Source: CAJXYS01 sp913063035 (lineage in GTDB: Bacteria; Pseudomonadota; Alphaproteobacteria; Rhodobacterales; Rhodobacteraceae). Taken from it: a stretch of DNA of 64,000 nt. The notes under the pieces are model-generated. The model searched no databases. It worked only from the letters and a program-made list of their open reading frames with translations, and was not told the DNA's origin. Position 1 is the stretch's first letter; every line of letters begins with the position of its first letter. Shown in pieces: positions 33,167-41,029 of the stretch. Location: assembly GCF_050586465.1 (NCBI RefSeq), contig NZ_JBOCEG010000002.1, positions 310,001 to 374,000 of the forward strand, written 5' to 3'. The position numbers and the translations under genes are program-made.

Positions 33167-34138
33167 ATGCGCCTGAAACTGGTCCCCCAAGACACGAGCT
33201 GGGATTTCTTCCGTTTCGCCAAGGTCACCTTCGGCGCCTCGATCGTGGCGATGATCGCGTCGATCATCCTCTTTTTCGTGGTCGGGCTGAATTTCGGGAT
33301 CGACTTCCGGGGCGGCACCACGATCCGGACGGAAAGCGCGCAACCGGTCGATGTCGGCGCCTACCGCGACGCGCTCGACCCGCTCGGGCTGGGCGACGTG
33401 TCGATCACCGAGGTGTTCGATCCGAGTTTCGGCCCCGACCAGCACGTGACCATGATCCGCATCCAGGCCCAGGAGGGCGAGGAATCCGTGACCGCCGAGA
33501 CCGTGAACGCGGTGCAGGACACGCTGCGCGGCGCGGTCGATCCCGCGATGGCGTTTCCGTCCGTCGAAAGCGTCGGACCCAAGGTCTCGGGCGAGCTGAT
33601 CCAGACCGCCGTCATCGCGGTGCTGCTGTCGATCGGCGCGGTGCTGTTCTATATCTGGCTGCGCTTCGAGTGGCAGTTCTCGCTGGGCGCGGTGGCGGCG
33701 CTGGTGCATGACATCGTGCTGACCATCGGGGTCTTCAGCCTGCTGCAGATCCGCTTCGACCTGGCCACCATCGCCGCGCTGCTGACCATCGTCGGCTACT
33801 CGCTGAACGACACCGTGGTCGTGTTCGACCGGGTTCGCGAGAATCTGCGCAAGTACAAGAAGCTGGCGCTGAAAGAGGTATTGAACCTCTCGATCAACGA
33901 GACCCTGAGCCGGACCGTCATGACCTCCGTCACGACGCTGCTGGCGCTGATCTCGCTCTTCGTGCTGGGCGGCGACGTGATCCGCGGCTTCGTCTTCGCG
34001 ATGATCTGGGGCGTGGTGGTCGGCACCTATTCCTCGGTCTTCGTGGCGGGCGTGATCCTGCTGCGCCTCGGCGTCAAGCGCGACTGGTCGAAACCCGACG
34101 GCACCGCCGGCACCCAGTTCGCCAACGTGGACGCGTGA
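33167..34138 (+). CDS. secF: protein translocase subunit SecF
   Basis: 323 residues, the partner of SecD in the Sec ancillary complex. It has six membrane helices. The N-terminal motif GIDFRGGTTI and the fourth-helix motif GYSLNDTVVVFDRVREN are intact. Gly and Asp residues of the proton path are in place. Its stop TGA overlaps the GTG start of the following TauE-like permease gene. Confidence 0.97.
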   Translation: MRLKLVPQDTSWDFFRFAKVTFGASIVAMIASIILFFVVGLNFGIDFRGGTTIRTESAQPVDVGAYRDALDPLGLGDVSITEVFDPSFGPDQHVTMIRIQAQEGEESVTAETVNAVQDTLRGAVDPAMAFPSVESVGPKVSGELIQTAVIAVLLSIGAVLFYIWLRFEWQFSLGAVAALVHDIVLTIGVFSLLQIRFDLATIAALLTIVGYSLNDTVVVFDRVRENLRKYKKLALKEVLNLSINETLSRTVMTSVTTLLALISLFVLGGDVIRGFVFAMIWGVVVGTYSSVFVAGVILLRLGVKRDWSKPDGTAGTQFANVDA

Positions 34139-34887
34139 GCGACGCCGTCGCCGCGGCCTGGGCGACGGAGGGTCTTGGCTGGCTTTTCCTCGCCGTGGCG
34201 GTGGCGGGCGTGGTGCGCGGCTTCTCGGGGTTCGGCACGGCGCTGGTCTACGTGCCCGTGGCGGCCACGGTGCTGCCGCCGGTCTGGACCCTGATTACCC
34301 TCGTCATGATCGACCTGATCGGGCCGCTGCCGCACCTGCCGCGGGCGCTGCGCGACGGGCACCGGCGCGACATGCTGCGGCTTGGCCTCGGGGCCGTGGT
34401 GGCGCTGCCCTTCGGCGTGCTGGCGCTGTCGCAGCTGCCGGAAGCGCCCTTTCGCTGGGCGGTGTCGCTGCTGGCTCTGGCGCTGCTGGTGCCGCTGGTG
34501 GCGGGCTGGCGGTATCGCGGCGTGCTGTCGCCGGCCATGGTGACGGGGGTTGGCGTGCTCGGCGGCGGGCTGGCCGGGTCGACCGGGCTCGCCGGGCCGC
34601 CGGTGATCATGCTCTACATGGCCAGCACCCATGGCCCGGCGGCGATCCGCGCCAACCTGATCCTGTACCTGCTGCTCGTAGACGTGCTGATGATGACGGT
34701 CTTCGGGCTCAACGGCATGCTCTCGGCGGTGCCGCTGGCCATCGGCGGGCTGCTTCTGCCGGTCTACCTGCTGGCAAATCTCGCCGGGGCCGCTATTTTT
34801 CGCCCCGAGAGGGAACGAACCTACCGCGCTGCGGCTTATGTTATCATAGCGGGGTCCGCGCTCAGCGGGCTGCCGCTCTTCGACTGA
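34135..34887 (+). CDS. TauE/SafE-family (DUF81) membrane permease
   Basis: 250 residues with about eight membrane helices arranged as two repeats. The repeat entry motif FLAVAVAGVVRGFSGFGTALVYVP and the second-half GGLAGSTGLAGPPVIMLYM are characteristic of this family, whose members export sulfite, sulfonates or related anions. The substrate here is unknown. GTG 34135 overlaps the secF stop, so the gene is coupled to secDF translation. This neighbourhood is accidental to sulfur metabolism as far as can be seen. Confidence 0.85.
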   Translation: MSDAVAAAWATEGLGWLFLAVAVAGVVRGFSGFGTALVYVPVAATVLPPVWTLITLVMIDLIGPLPHLPRALRDGHRRDMLRLGLGAVVALPFGVLALSQLPEAPFRWAVSLLALALLVPLVAGWRYRGVLSPAMVTGVGVLGGGLAGSTGLAGPPVIMLYMASTHGPAAIRANLILYLLLVDVLMMTVFGLNGMLSAVPLAIGGLLLPVYLLANLAGAAIFRPERERTYRAAAYVIIAGSALSGLPLFD

Positions 34888-34897
34888 GGAGACCCCG

Positions 34898-35251
34898 ATG
34901 CGCCTGAACGAGGTCACTTTCGACGCCGGTCCGCCCATCGACGGCTACGGGCCGGGCTTTTTCCGCATCGGCGGCGAGCGGGTGGACGGCCCCGTCGTCA
35001 TCCGCGCCGAGGGCGTGGCGCCCTGGGGCGGCTACGCGGATGCCGCGGCGCTGGACGATCTGGCCGGTACCATCGACGTGCTGTTCGTCGGCACCGGCGC
35101 CGAGATCGATCACATCCCGGCCGCGCTGCGCGACCGTCTCGAGGCCGCGGGGATCGGTGTCGAGGTCATGGCCACCGGGCCCGCCTGCCGCAGCTACAAC
35201 GTGCTTCTGTCCGAAGGCCGCCGCATCGCCGCGGCGCTGCTGCCGGTCTGA
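34898..35251 (+). CDS. Mth938-like domain protein (DUF498, NDUFAF3-related)
   Basis: 117 residues, a small alpha/beta protein of the Mth938 type. Motifs: GYGPGFFRIGGERVDGPVVI (residues 17-36), DVLFVGTGAE (60-69) and EVMATGPACRSYNVLLSEGRRIAAALLP at the C-terminus. The mitochondrial member NDUFAF3 is a complex I assembly factor, and alphaproteobacterial genes of this type frequently sit next to secDF. The human protein is encoded far from any nuo-like operon, so position says little. ATG 34898 has GAGGAG upstream. Biochemical function unknown. Confidence 0.85.
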   Translation: MRLNEVTFDAGPPIDGYGPGFFRIGGERVDGPVVIRAEGVAPWGGYADAAALDDLAGTIDVLFVGTGAEIDHIPAALRDRLEAAGIGVEVMATGPACRSYNVLLSEGRRIAAALLPV

Positions 35252-35273
35252 CGTCGAACCGCGGGGTTCGGCC

Positions 35274-35303
35274 TTGACGCCGCCGCCCCGCACACGCCAC
35301 TAA
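35274..35303 (+). promoter_or_regulatory. candidate promoter for sodB
   Basis: TTGACG lies 18 bases before CACTAA, with the sodB ATG 42 bases further. The -35 is good, the -10 moderate. No Fur-box-like sequence is obvious to me. Confidence 0.4.
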
Positions 35304-35344
35304 CCCAGGGACGCTGTCCCAATCAGACAAGGAGAGGTTTCCAC

Positions 35345-35953
35345 ATGGATTTTGAACTGCCCGATCTTCCCTATGCCCACGATGCGCTTGCCGATCTCGG
35401 CATGTCCAAGGAGACGCTGGAATATCACCACGATATTCACCACAAGGCCTATGTCGACAACGGCAACAAGGCGATCGCCGGGACCGAGTGGGAAGGCAAT
35501 ACCGTCGAAGAGATCGTCAAGGGCACCTACCAGCCGGGCGCCGTGGCGCAGACCGGCATCTTCAACAATGCCAGCCAGCATTGGAACCACGCCCAGTTCT
35601 GGGAAATGATGGGCCCGGGTGCCTCGGCGATGCCGTCCGAGCTGGAAAGCCGCATCACCGACGCGTTCGGCTCGGTCGAGAAGTTCAAGGAAGACTTCGC
35701 CGCCAAGGGCGCCGGCCAGTTCGGGTCGGGCTGGGCCTGGCTCGTCGTGGACCAGGACGGCACGCTCAAGGTCACCAGCACCGAGAACGGGGTCAACCCG
35801 CTGTGCTTTGACCAGACGGCACTTCTGGGCTGCGACGTGTGGGAGCATTCCTACTACATCGACTTCCGCAACAAGCGTCCGGCCTACCTGCAGAACTTCC
35901 TGGACAACCTCGTGAACTGGGAAAACGTGGCCGAGCGGCTGTCGAAGGCCTGA
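35345..35953 (+). CDS. sodB: superoxide dismutase [Fe]
   Basis: 202 residues. It converts superoxide to oxygen and peroxide. Metal ligands by alignment are His28 (EYHHDIHH), His82 (HWNHAQFW), Asp164 and His168 (DVWEHSYY). Gln78 in NNASQHWNH occupies the Fe-type position of the outer-sphere glutamine, favouring Fe over Mn. The GAGQFGSGWAWL motif also fits the Fe type. No signal peptide, so cytoplasmic. It is followed by a strong terminator. Confidence 0.93.
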   Translation: MDFELPDLPYAHDALADLGMSKETLEYHHDIHHKAYVDNGNKAIAGTEWEGNTVEEIVKGTYQPGAVAQTGIFNNASQHWNHAQFWEMMGPGASAMPSELESRITDAFGSVEKFKEDFAAKGAGQFGSGWAWLVVDQDGTLKVTSTENGVNPLCFDQTALLGCDVWEHSYYIDFRNKRPAYLQNFLDNLVNWENVAERLSKA

Positions 35954-35979
35954 TCCGCGCGAACCGCGTGACCGAAGAG

Positions 35980-36010
35980 GGGCCGGCGGGGCGATCCGCC
36001 GGCCCTTTTT
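35980..36010 (+). terminator. intrinsic terminator of sodB
   Basis: A perfect 10-bp stem (GGGCCGGCGG with CCGCCGGCCC) and a 6-base loop is followed directly by TTTTT. It begins 26 bases after the sodB stop. This is a textbook Rho-independent terminator. Confidence 0.92.
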
Positions 36011-36075
36011 GATGCCGGGCCGGGCCTTGCCATTCCCCGGCGCCCGTGCCCTAAGGGGCGCCGCGAGGAGGGCGG

Positions 36076-37035
36076 ATGCGCGAAGAGGTCAAGGGCATAC
36101 TGGCGCTGGTGGGGTGCTGCACGGTCTGGGGGCTGTCGGCGATCTATTACAAGATGGTCGCCCATGTGCCGCCGCTCGAGGTGCTGGCACACCGCACGCT
36201 CTGGTCGGTCCTGTTCTTCGGGGTGGTCCTGGCGCTGCAGGGCCGGCTGATCGAGATCGTCCGCGTCTTCCGGGTGCCGCGCACACTGGCGGTGGTCGGC
36301 GCGGCGGGGGTGGCCATCTCCACCAACTGGTTCTTCTTCATCTTCTCGGTGCAGACCGAGCGCGCGGTCCAGGCGAGCCTCGGCTATTACATCTTCCCGC
36401 TGGTGGCGGTGATGCTGGGCTTCGTGGTGCTGGGAGAGCGGCTGACGCCGTTCAAATGGGCGGCGGTGGCCCTGGCCGCGGCCGCGGTCACGGTGCTGAC
36501 GCTGGGGCTTGGCGTCGCGCCGTGGATCTCGCTGGGGCTGGCCTTCAGCTTCGGGATGTACGGGCTCATCAAGGCGCGGGTGCCGGCCGGGCCCGTGGTC
36601 TCGGTCACGACCGAGGTGCTGCTGCTCTCGCCGGTGGCGCTCGTCTGGCTGATCGGCGTGCACCAGGCGGGATGGAGCGGTTTCGCCGCCGCCCCCGGCG
36701 CCGTGTTCCTCCAGGACTGGCGGGACACGCTGCTGCTGATGTGTGCCGGGCCGCTGACGGGCGGGCCGTTGATCCTGTTCTCCTATGCCTCGAAGCGGCT
36801 CACCTACGCCACGGTGGGCCTCGTGCAGTACCTGAACCCGACCCTGCAGTTCCTTGTGGCGACGCTGATTTTCCTGGAGCCCTTCACGCCCTGGCACGCC
36901 ATCGCCTTCCCGCTGATCTGGGCCGGCCTCGCGCTCTACTCGGCCGAGAGCATCCGTCAGGAAAGATCGCGTTCCAGGGCGGCGGTCAGGGCGGGTACGT
37001 CGGGGACGACGGTCATGAAATCGCGAAAGCTCTGA
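36076..37035 (+). CDS. rarD: EamA-family transporter RarD
   Basis: 319 residues with ten membrane helices (two EamA repeats). The N-terminus MREEVKGILALVGCCTVWGLSAIYYK and the motifs EVLAHRTLWSV and LVQYLNPTLQFLVA are typical of RarD, a drug/metabolite superfamily member of uncertain substrate. GAGGAGGGCGG precedes ATG 36076. The last 26 codons, which add a basic tail after the tenth helix, overlap the 3' end of the opposing LOG gene by 79 bases. Confidence 0.9.
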   Translation: MREEVKGILALVGCCTVWGLSAIYYKMVAHVPPLEVLAHRTLWSVLFFGVVLALQGRLIEIVRVFRVPRTLAVVGAAGVAISTNWFFFIFSVQTERAVQASLGYYIFPLVAVMLGFVVLGERLTPFKWAAVALAAAAVTVLTLGLGVAPWISLGLAFSFGMYGLIKARVPAGPVVSVTTEVLLLSPVALVWLIGVHQAGWSGFAAAPGAVFLQDWRDTLLLMCAGPLTGGPLILFSYASKRLTYATVGLVQYLNPTLQFLVATLIFLEPFTPWHAIAFPLIWAGLALYSAESIRQERSRSRAAVRAGTSGTTVMKSRKL

Positions 37036-37514
37036 TCGGCGAAGCCCTCGGCGAGGATGTGATCGATCAGGCCCACCAGCGGATCCCAGTAGCCGTCGGT
37101 GTTGAGCAGGTAGATCGGTTTCCCGTGCAGGCCGAGCTGGCGCCAGGTCATGACCTCGAAGAACTCGTCGAGCGACCCGGGCCCGCCCGGCAGGGTCACG
37201 ATCGCATCGGCGTTCATGAACATCACCTTCTTGCGCTCGTGCATGTTCTCCGTGACGATGAAGCGGCTCAGGTCGCGCTTGCCGGCCTCGCGCTGCAGCA
37301 GGTGGACGGGGATCACGCCGAAGGTCTCTCCGCCGCCGTCCTGCGCGGCGCGGGCGACCTCGCCCATCAGCCCGACATCGCCCGCGCCGTAGACGAGCCG
37401 CCAGCCATTCGCGGCCAGCGCCCGGCCGAGCGCGGTCGCCGCGGCCTTGTAGGCCGGGTTCGCGCCGTGGCGCGAGCCGCAGAAGACACAGATGGACCTT
37501 TGGGGTATTGTCAT
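36957..37514 (-). CDS. LOG-family protein (TIGR00730 type)
   Basis: 185 residues from ATG 37514. Rossmann-like fold with the family motifs MHERKK (91-96) and PGGPGSLDE (109-117), the latter corresponding to PGGxGTxxE. Members cleave cytokinin riboside 5'-monophosphate or other nucleoside monophosphates; old databases call them lysine decarboxylases, which is wrong. All motif residues are near-normal, with Ser for the usual Thr. Its 3' end overlaps convergent rarD by 79 bases. A good promoter lies upstream. Confidence 0.9.
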   Translation of the reverse strand: MTIPQRSICVFCGSRHGANPAYKAAATALGRALAANGWRLVYGAGDVGLMGEVARAAQDGGGETFGVIPVHLLQREAGKRDLSRFIVTENMHERKKVMFMNADAIVTLPGGPGSLDEFFEVMTWRQLGLHGKPIYLLNTDGYWDPLVGLIDHILAEGFADQSFRDFMTVVPDVPALTAALERDLS

Positions 37515-37536
37515 CGGGAAACCTCGGCGCTGGCAA

Positions 37537-37565
37537 ATATGACCCGGTGATATAGCTGTTGCCAA
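37537..37565 (-). promoter_or_regulatory. candidate promoter for the LOG-family gene
   Basis: On the minus strand TTGGCA, a 17-base spacer and TCATAT lie 23 bases upstream of the ATG at 37514. Both hexamers match four to five of six consensus bases. Confidence 0.5.
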
Positions 37566-37643
37566 TCTCCCACAAGCTGCTGCAAAGTCGCGGGTCAAAG
37601 GCCTTGGGGGGTCGTAACGGGAAACGGGTAACGGGAGCGGGTC

Positions 37644-39122
37644 TTGTCCAGCAACACGCTACAGGGGCTTCTGGCGGCGGTCCTGATCGCCGCGGCGGTG
37701 ACGCTCGGGGTCTACACCGTGATCACATGGCCCGAACTGCCGGACGAGACGACCGCCGTTCGCCGCGAAGCGCCGCCCGTGCAGCCGCCCGCACCCGAAC
37801 CCGCACCCGCCCCCGAACCGGCTGCCGAGACACCGCCCGAGACCACGCCCCCGGCAGCCGACGCGCCGGCCCCGGACCCGCTTGCCCCAAGCTTCGACGT
37901 GGTGCGGGTCGACCGCGCGGGTGGGGCGGTCGTCGCCGGACGGGCCATGCCCGGCCAGCAGGTAGAGATCTTCGTCGACGCGGCGCGCGCCGCGACCGCC
38001 GGGGCGGACGGGGCGGGCGGCTTCGTGGCGCTGTTCCAGATGCCCGAGTCCGACGCGCCGCAGGTGGTGAGCCTGGCGGCCATCGCCCCCGACGGGACGC
38101 GCATCCTGTCCGAGGACCAGGTGATCGTCGCGCCGCGGCGCCGGGCGGTCGCCGCCGCGCCCGGGGACACGCCCCCCGCGGAAGAGGAGATCGCGCTGGC
38201 CGAAGAGACCGCGCCTGCCGCGCCCGCCGCGCCGGACCTTCCCGAACCCGGCGCCGCGACCGAGGGGGCGGAATTGTCGCCCCCGCCGGACAGCGGGGCG
38301 GAAAATCGCCGGGTGAGCGCCGCGGCGACGGCGCCCGATACCGCCGATGCCGATACCCTTGCGGCGGCCGAGGCCCCCGGGACGCCGCCCGCACCCGGCA
38401 CGCCGGCGCGACAGCCCGATCCGGTCGAGGAGACCGCCGCAGCCGGCACGCCGCCGGGCACGACCGACGCGGCCGCGCCGCCATCGGCCGAGGCCCCGGC
38501 ACCCGACCTGCAAGACGGCGACGGCGCGGATCGCGCCCCGGCCGTGCTGCTCGCCACGCGTGACGGCGTGACCGTGCTGCAGCCGAGCGGCGGCGCGCCC
38601 GAGGCGCTGACCGCGATTTCCATCGACGCGATCTCCTATGACGTCGAGGGCGAGGTGATGCTGTCGGGCCGGGGCGCGCCGGGCAGTTTCGCCCGCGTCT
38701 ATGTCGACAACCGTCCGGTCAAGACCGCCGAGATCACCCCCGGCGGAACCTGGCGCACGGACCTGCCCGAGGTGGCCGAGGGCGTCTACCAGCTTCGCAT
38801 CGACGAGATCGATCCAGAGGGCACCGTCACCTCGCGCATCGAGACCCCCTTCCAGCGCGAGGCGGCCGCCGATGTGCGCCGCATCGCCGAGACCGGCCCC
38901 GGCGCGGCCGGGAGCGGCACGGGCGAGGGGCTGGCCGTGCCGCGCATCAGCATCGTGACGGTGCAGCCCGGCTACACGCTCTGGGGCATATCCGAGCGCA
39001 GCTACGGCGAGGGGATCGAGTATGTGCGCATCTACGAGGCGAACCGCGACCAGATCCGCGACCCGGACCTGATCTATCCCGGCCAGATCTTCGAGCTGCC
39101 CGCGTCGGCCGGCGCCGAGTGA
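37644..39122 (+). CDS. membrane-anchored LysM-domain protein
   Basis: 492 residues beginning with TTG, with GGGAG about eight bases upstream. The N-terminal membrane helix (LQGLLAAVLIAAAVTLGVYTV) anchors a long Pro/Ala-rich periplasmic region. An Ig-like or bacterial adhesion-like unit (FDVVRVDRAGGAVVAGRAMPG, residues 87-107) appears, and a second copy comes near residues 327-390 (ISYDVEGEVMLSGRGAPGS). The C-terminal LysM (about 438-490, VQPGYTLWGISERSYGEG) binds peptidoglycan. This architecture is common in Rhodobacterales. Its precise role is unknown. Confidence 0.85.
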   Translation: MSSNTLQGLLAAVLIAAAVTLGVYTVITWPELPDETTAVRREAPPVQPPAPEPAPAPEPAAETPPETTPPAADAPAPDPLAPSFDVVRVDRAGGAVVAGRAMPGQQVEIFVDAARAATAGADGAGGFVALFQMPESDAPQVVSLAAIAPDGTRILSEDQVIVAPRRRAVAAAPGDTPPAEEEIALAEETAPAAPAAPDLPEPGAATEGAELSPPPDSGAENRRVSAAATAPDTADADTLAAAEAPGTPPAPGTPARQPDPVEETAAAGTPPGTTDAAAPPSAEAPAPDLQDGDGADRAPAVLLATRDGVTVLQPSGGAPEALTAISIDAISYDVEGEVMLSGRGAPGSFARVYVDNRPVKTAEITPGGTWRTDLPEVAEGVYQLRIDEIDPEGTVTSRIETPFQREAAADVRRIAETGPGAAGSGTGEGLAVPRISIVTVQPGYTLWGISERSYGEGIEYVRIYEANRDQIRDPDLIYPGQIFELPASAGAE

Positions 39123-39180
39123 CCGGCTGGCCTTTCCCGGGTGGCCGGCCTAGGTAAGGCGCAGTGATCGCGGAGCGTGC

Positions 39181-41013
39181 ATGAGCCAGACCACCACAGA
39201 TCCCGATTTCGACGCCGCCGGCGAGCGGGCGCGCGGCTGGCGCACGATCCGACGCGTGGCGCCTTATCTCTGGCCCGCGGACAAGCCCTGGGTGAAGCAC
39301 CGGGTGATCTGGGCGCTGGTCGCGCTGGCCTTCTCGAAGCTCGTGGCGGTGGGCACGCCGTTTCTCTACAAGGCGGCGGTGGATGCCCTCGCCCCGGCAG
39401 AGGGCGCCGCGCCCGACGCCTGGATGCTGGCGGTTGGCGCCGTCGGCCTGACGGTCGCCTATGGCATGGCGCGGTTGCTGGGCGTGGGGTTCACCCAGCT
39501 CCGCGACGTGATCTTCGCCCGCGTGGCGCAGCGCGCGCTGCGCCAGCTGGCGCTCGAGACCTTCGAACACATGCATGCGCTGAGCCTGCGCTACCATATC
39601 GCCCGCAAGACCGGCGGGCTCTCGCGCATCATCGAGCGCGGCGTGAAGGGCGTCGAGTTCCTGCTGCGCTTCCTGCTCTTCTCGGTCGGGCCGCTGATCC
39701 TCGAACTGCTGATGGTCAGCGTGATCTTCTTCGTGCTCTTCGACGTGTGGTATCTTCTGGTGCTGGCGGTGACGATCGCGCTCTACGTGCTGTTCACCTT
39801 CAAGGTCACCGAGTGGCGCGTGAAGGTTCGCAAGCAGATGATGCAGCAGGATACCGACGCCAACCAGAAGGCGATCGACAGCCTGCTCAACTTCGAGACG
39901 GTCAAGTATTTCGGCGCCGAGACCCGCGAGGCGGAGCGCTACGACCAGGCGATGGCCGGCTACGAGGAGGCCGCGCTCAAGACCGCGTGGTCGCTGGGCT
40001 TCCTGAATTTCGGCCAGTCGCTGCTGATCACGGCCGGGCTGGTGGGCGTGATGGTGATGGCCGCGATGGGGGTTCAGAGCGGCGCGCTGACGGTCGGCGA
40101 TTTCGTGATGGTCAACGCCTACATGATCCAGATCACCATGCCGCTCAATTTCCTCGGCACGGTCTACCGCGAGATCCGCCAGGCGCTGGTGGACATGGGC
40201 GAGATGTTCGACCTGCTCGAGCAGCCGCCCGACGTCACCGACAGGCCGGGGGCGCGGGCGATCGACGTGCGCGGCGGCGAGATCGTCTTCGATGGCGTGT
40301 CCTTCGGCTACGATCCGGCCCGTCCGATCCTGTCGGGGCTCGACCTTGCCGTCGGGGCCGGCGAGACCGTGGCCATCGTCGGTCCCTCGGGATCCGGCAA
40401 ATCCACCATCGGACGGCTGCTGTTCCGTTTCTACGACGTGACCGAGGGCGCGCTGCGCATCGATGGGCAGGATCTGCGCGCGGTGACGCAGGAAAGCCTG
40501 CACGCCGCCCTCGGGATCGTGCCGCAGGACACCGTGCTCTTCAACGACACGATCTATTACAACATCGCCTATGGCCGTCCCGACGCCAGCCGGGCCGAGG
40601 TCGAGGCCGCGGCGCGCGCGGCCAAGATCCACGACTTTGTCGCCAGCCTGCCCGAAGGCTACGAGACCCAGGTGGGCGAGCGGGGGCTGAAGCTGTCGGG
40701 CGGCGAGAAGCAGCGCGTCGGCATTGCGCGGACGCTGCTGAAGGATCCGCCGATCCTGCTCCTGGACGAGGCGACCTCGGCGCTCGACTCCGAGACGGAG
40801 CGCGATATCCAGGACAGCCTGCGCGCCATGGGCGAGGGCCGGACAGTGATCACCATCGCGCATCGGCTCTCGACGGTGGTGGATGCCGACCGGATCGTTG
40901 TGCTGGAAGCAGGACGCATCGTCGAGAGCGGGCGGCACGAGCAGTTGCTTGCCCGTGGCGGGCGCTACGCCGCCATGTGGCAGCGCCAGCAGGCCGAGGA
41001 AGCGGCGGCCTAG
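39181..41013 (+). CDS. ATM1/HMT1-type ABC exporter (ATP-binding/permease)
   Basis: 610 residues, a fused six-helix membrane domain and ATPase. The ATPase has GPSGSGKST (near 401-409), LSGGEKQ (near 504-510) and Walker B with LLLDEATSALDSETE (near 523-537), then AHRLST. The membrane domain contains the heavy-metal/ATM1 signature NFETVKYFGAETREAERY (near 237-254). The family exports glutathione-linked compounds important for Fe-S assembly and metal detoxification. It may be functionally linked to Fe-S biogenesis, but it is 10 kb from those genes. An assigned gene symbol is not warranted. Confidence 0.92.
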   Translation: MSQTTTDPDFDAAGERARGWRTIRRVAPYLWPADKPWVKHRVIWALVALAFSKLVAVGTPFLYKAAVDALAPAEGAAPDAWMLAVGAVGLTVAYGMARLLGVGFTQLRDVIFARVAQRALRQLALETFEHMHALSLRYHIARKTGGLSRIIERGVKGVEFLLRFLLFSVGPLILELLMVSVIFFVLFDVWYLLVLAVTIALYVLFTFKVTEWRVKVRKQMMQQDTDANQKAIDSLLNFETVKYFGAETREAERYDQAMAGYEEAALKTAWSLGFLNFGQSLLITAGLVGVMVMAAMGVQSGALTVGDFVMVNAYMIQITMPLNFLGTVYREIRQALVDMGEMFDLLEQPPDVTDRPGARAIDVRGGEIVFDGVSFGYDPARPILSGLDLAVGAGETVAIVGPSGSGKSTIGRLLFRFYDVTEGALRIDGQDLRAVTQESLHAALGIVPQDTVLFNDTIYYNIAYGRPDASRAEVEAAARAAKIHDFVASLPEGYETQVGERGLKLSGGEKQRVGIARTLLKDPPILLLDEATSALDSETERDIQDSLRAMGEGRTVITIAHRLSTVVDADRIVVLEAGRIVESGRHEQLLARGGRYAAMWQRQQAEEAAA

Positions 41014-41029
41014 CCCGGTATCCCGGGCC

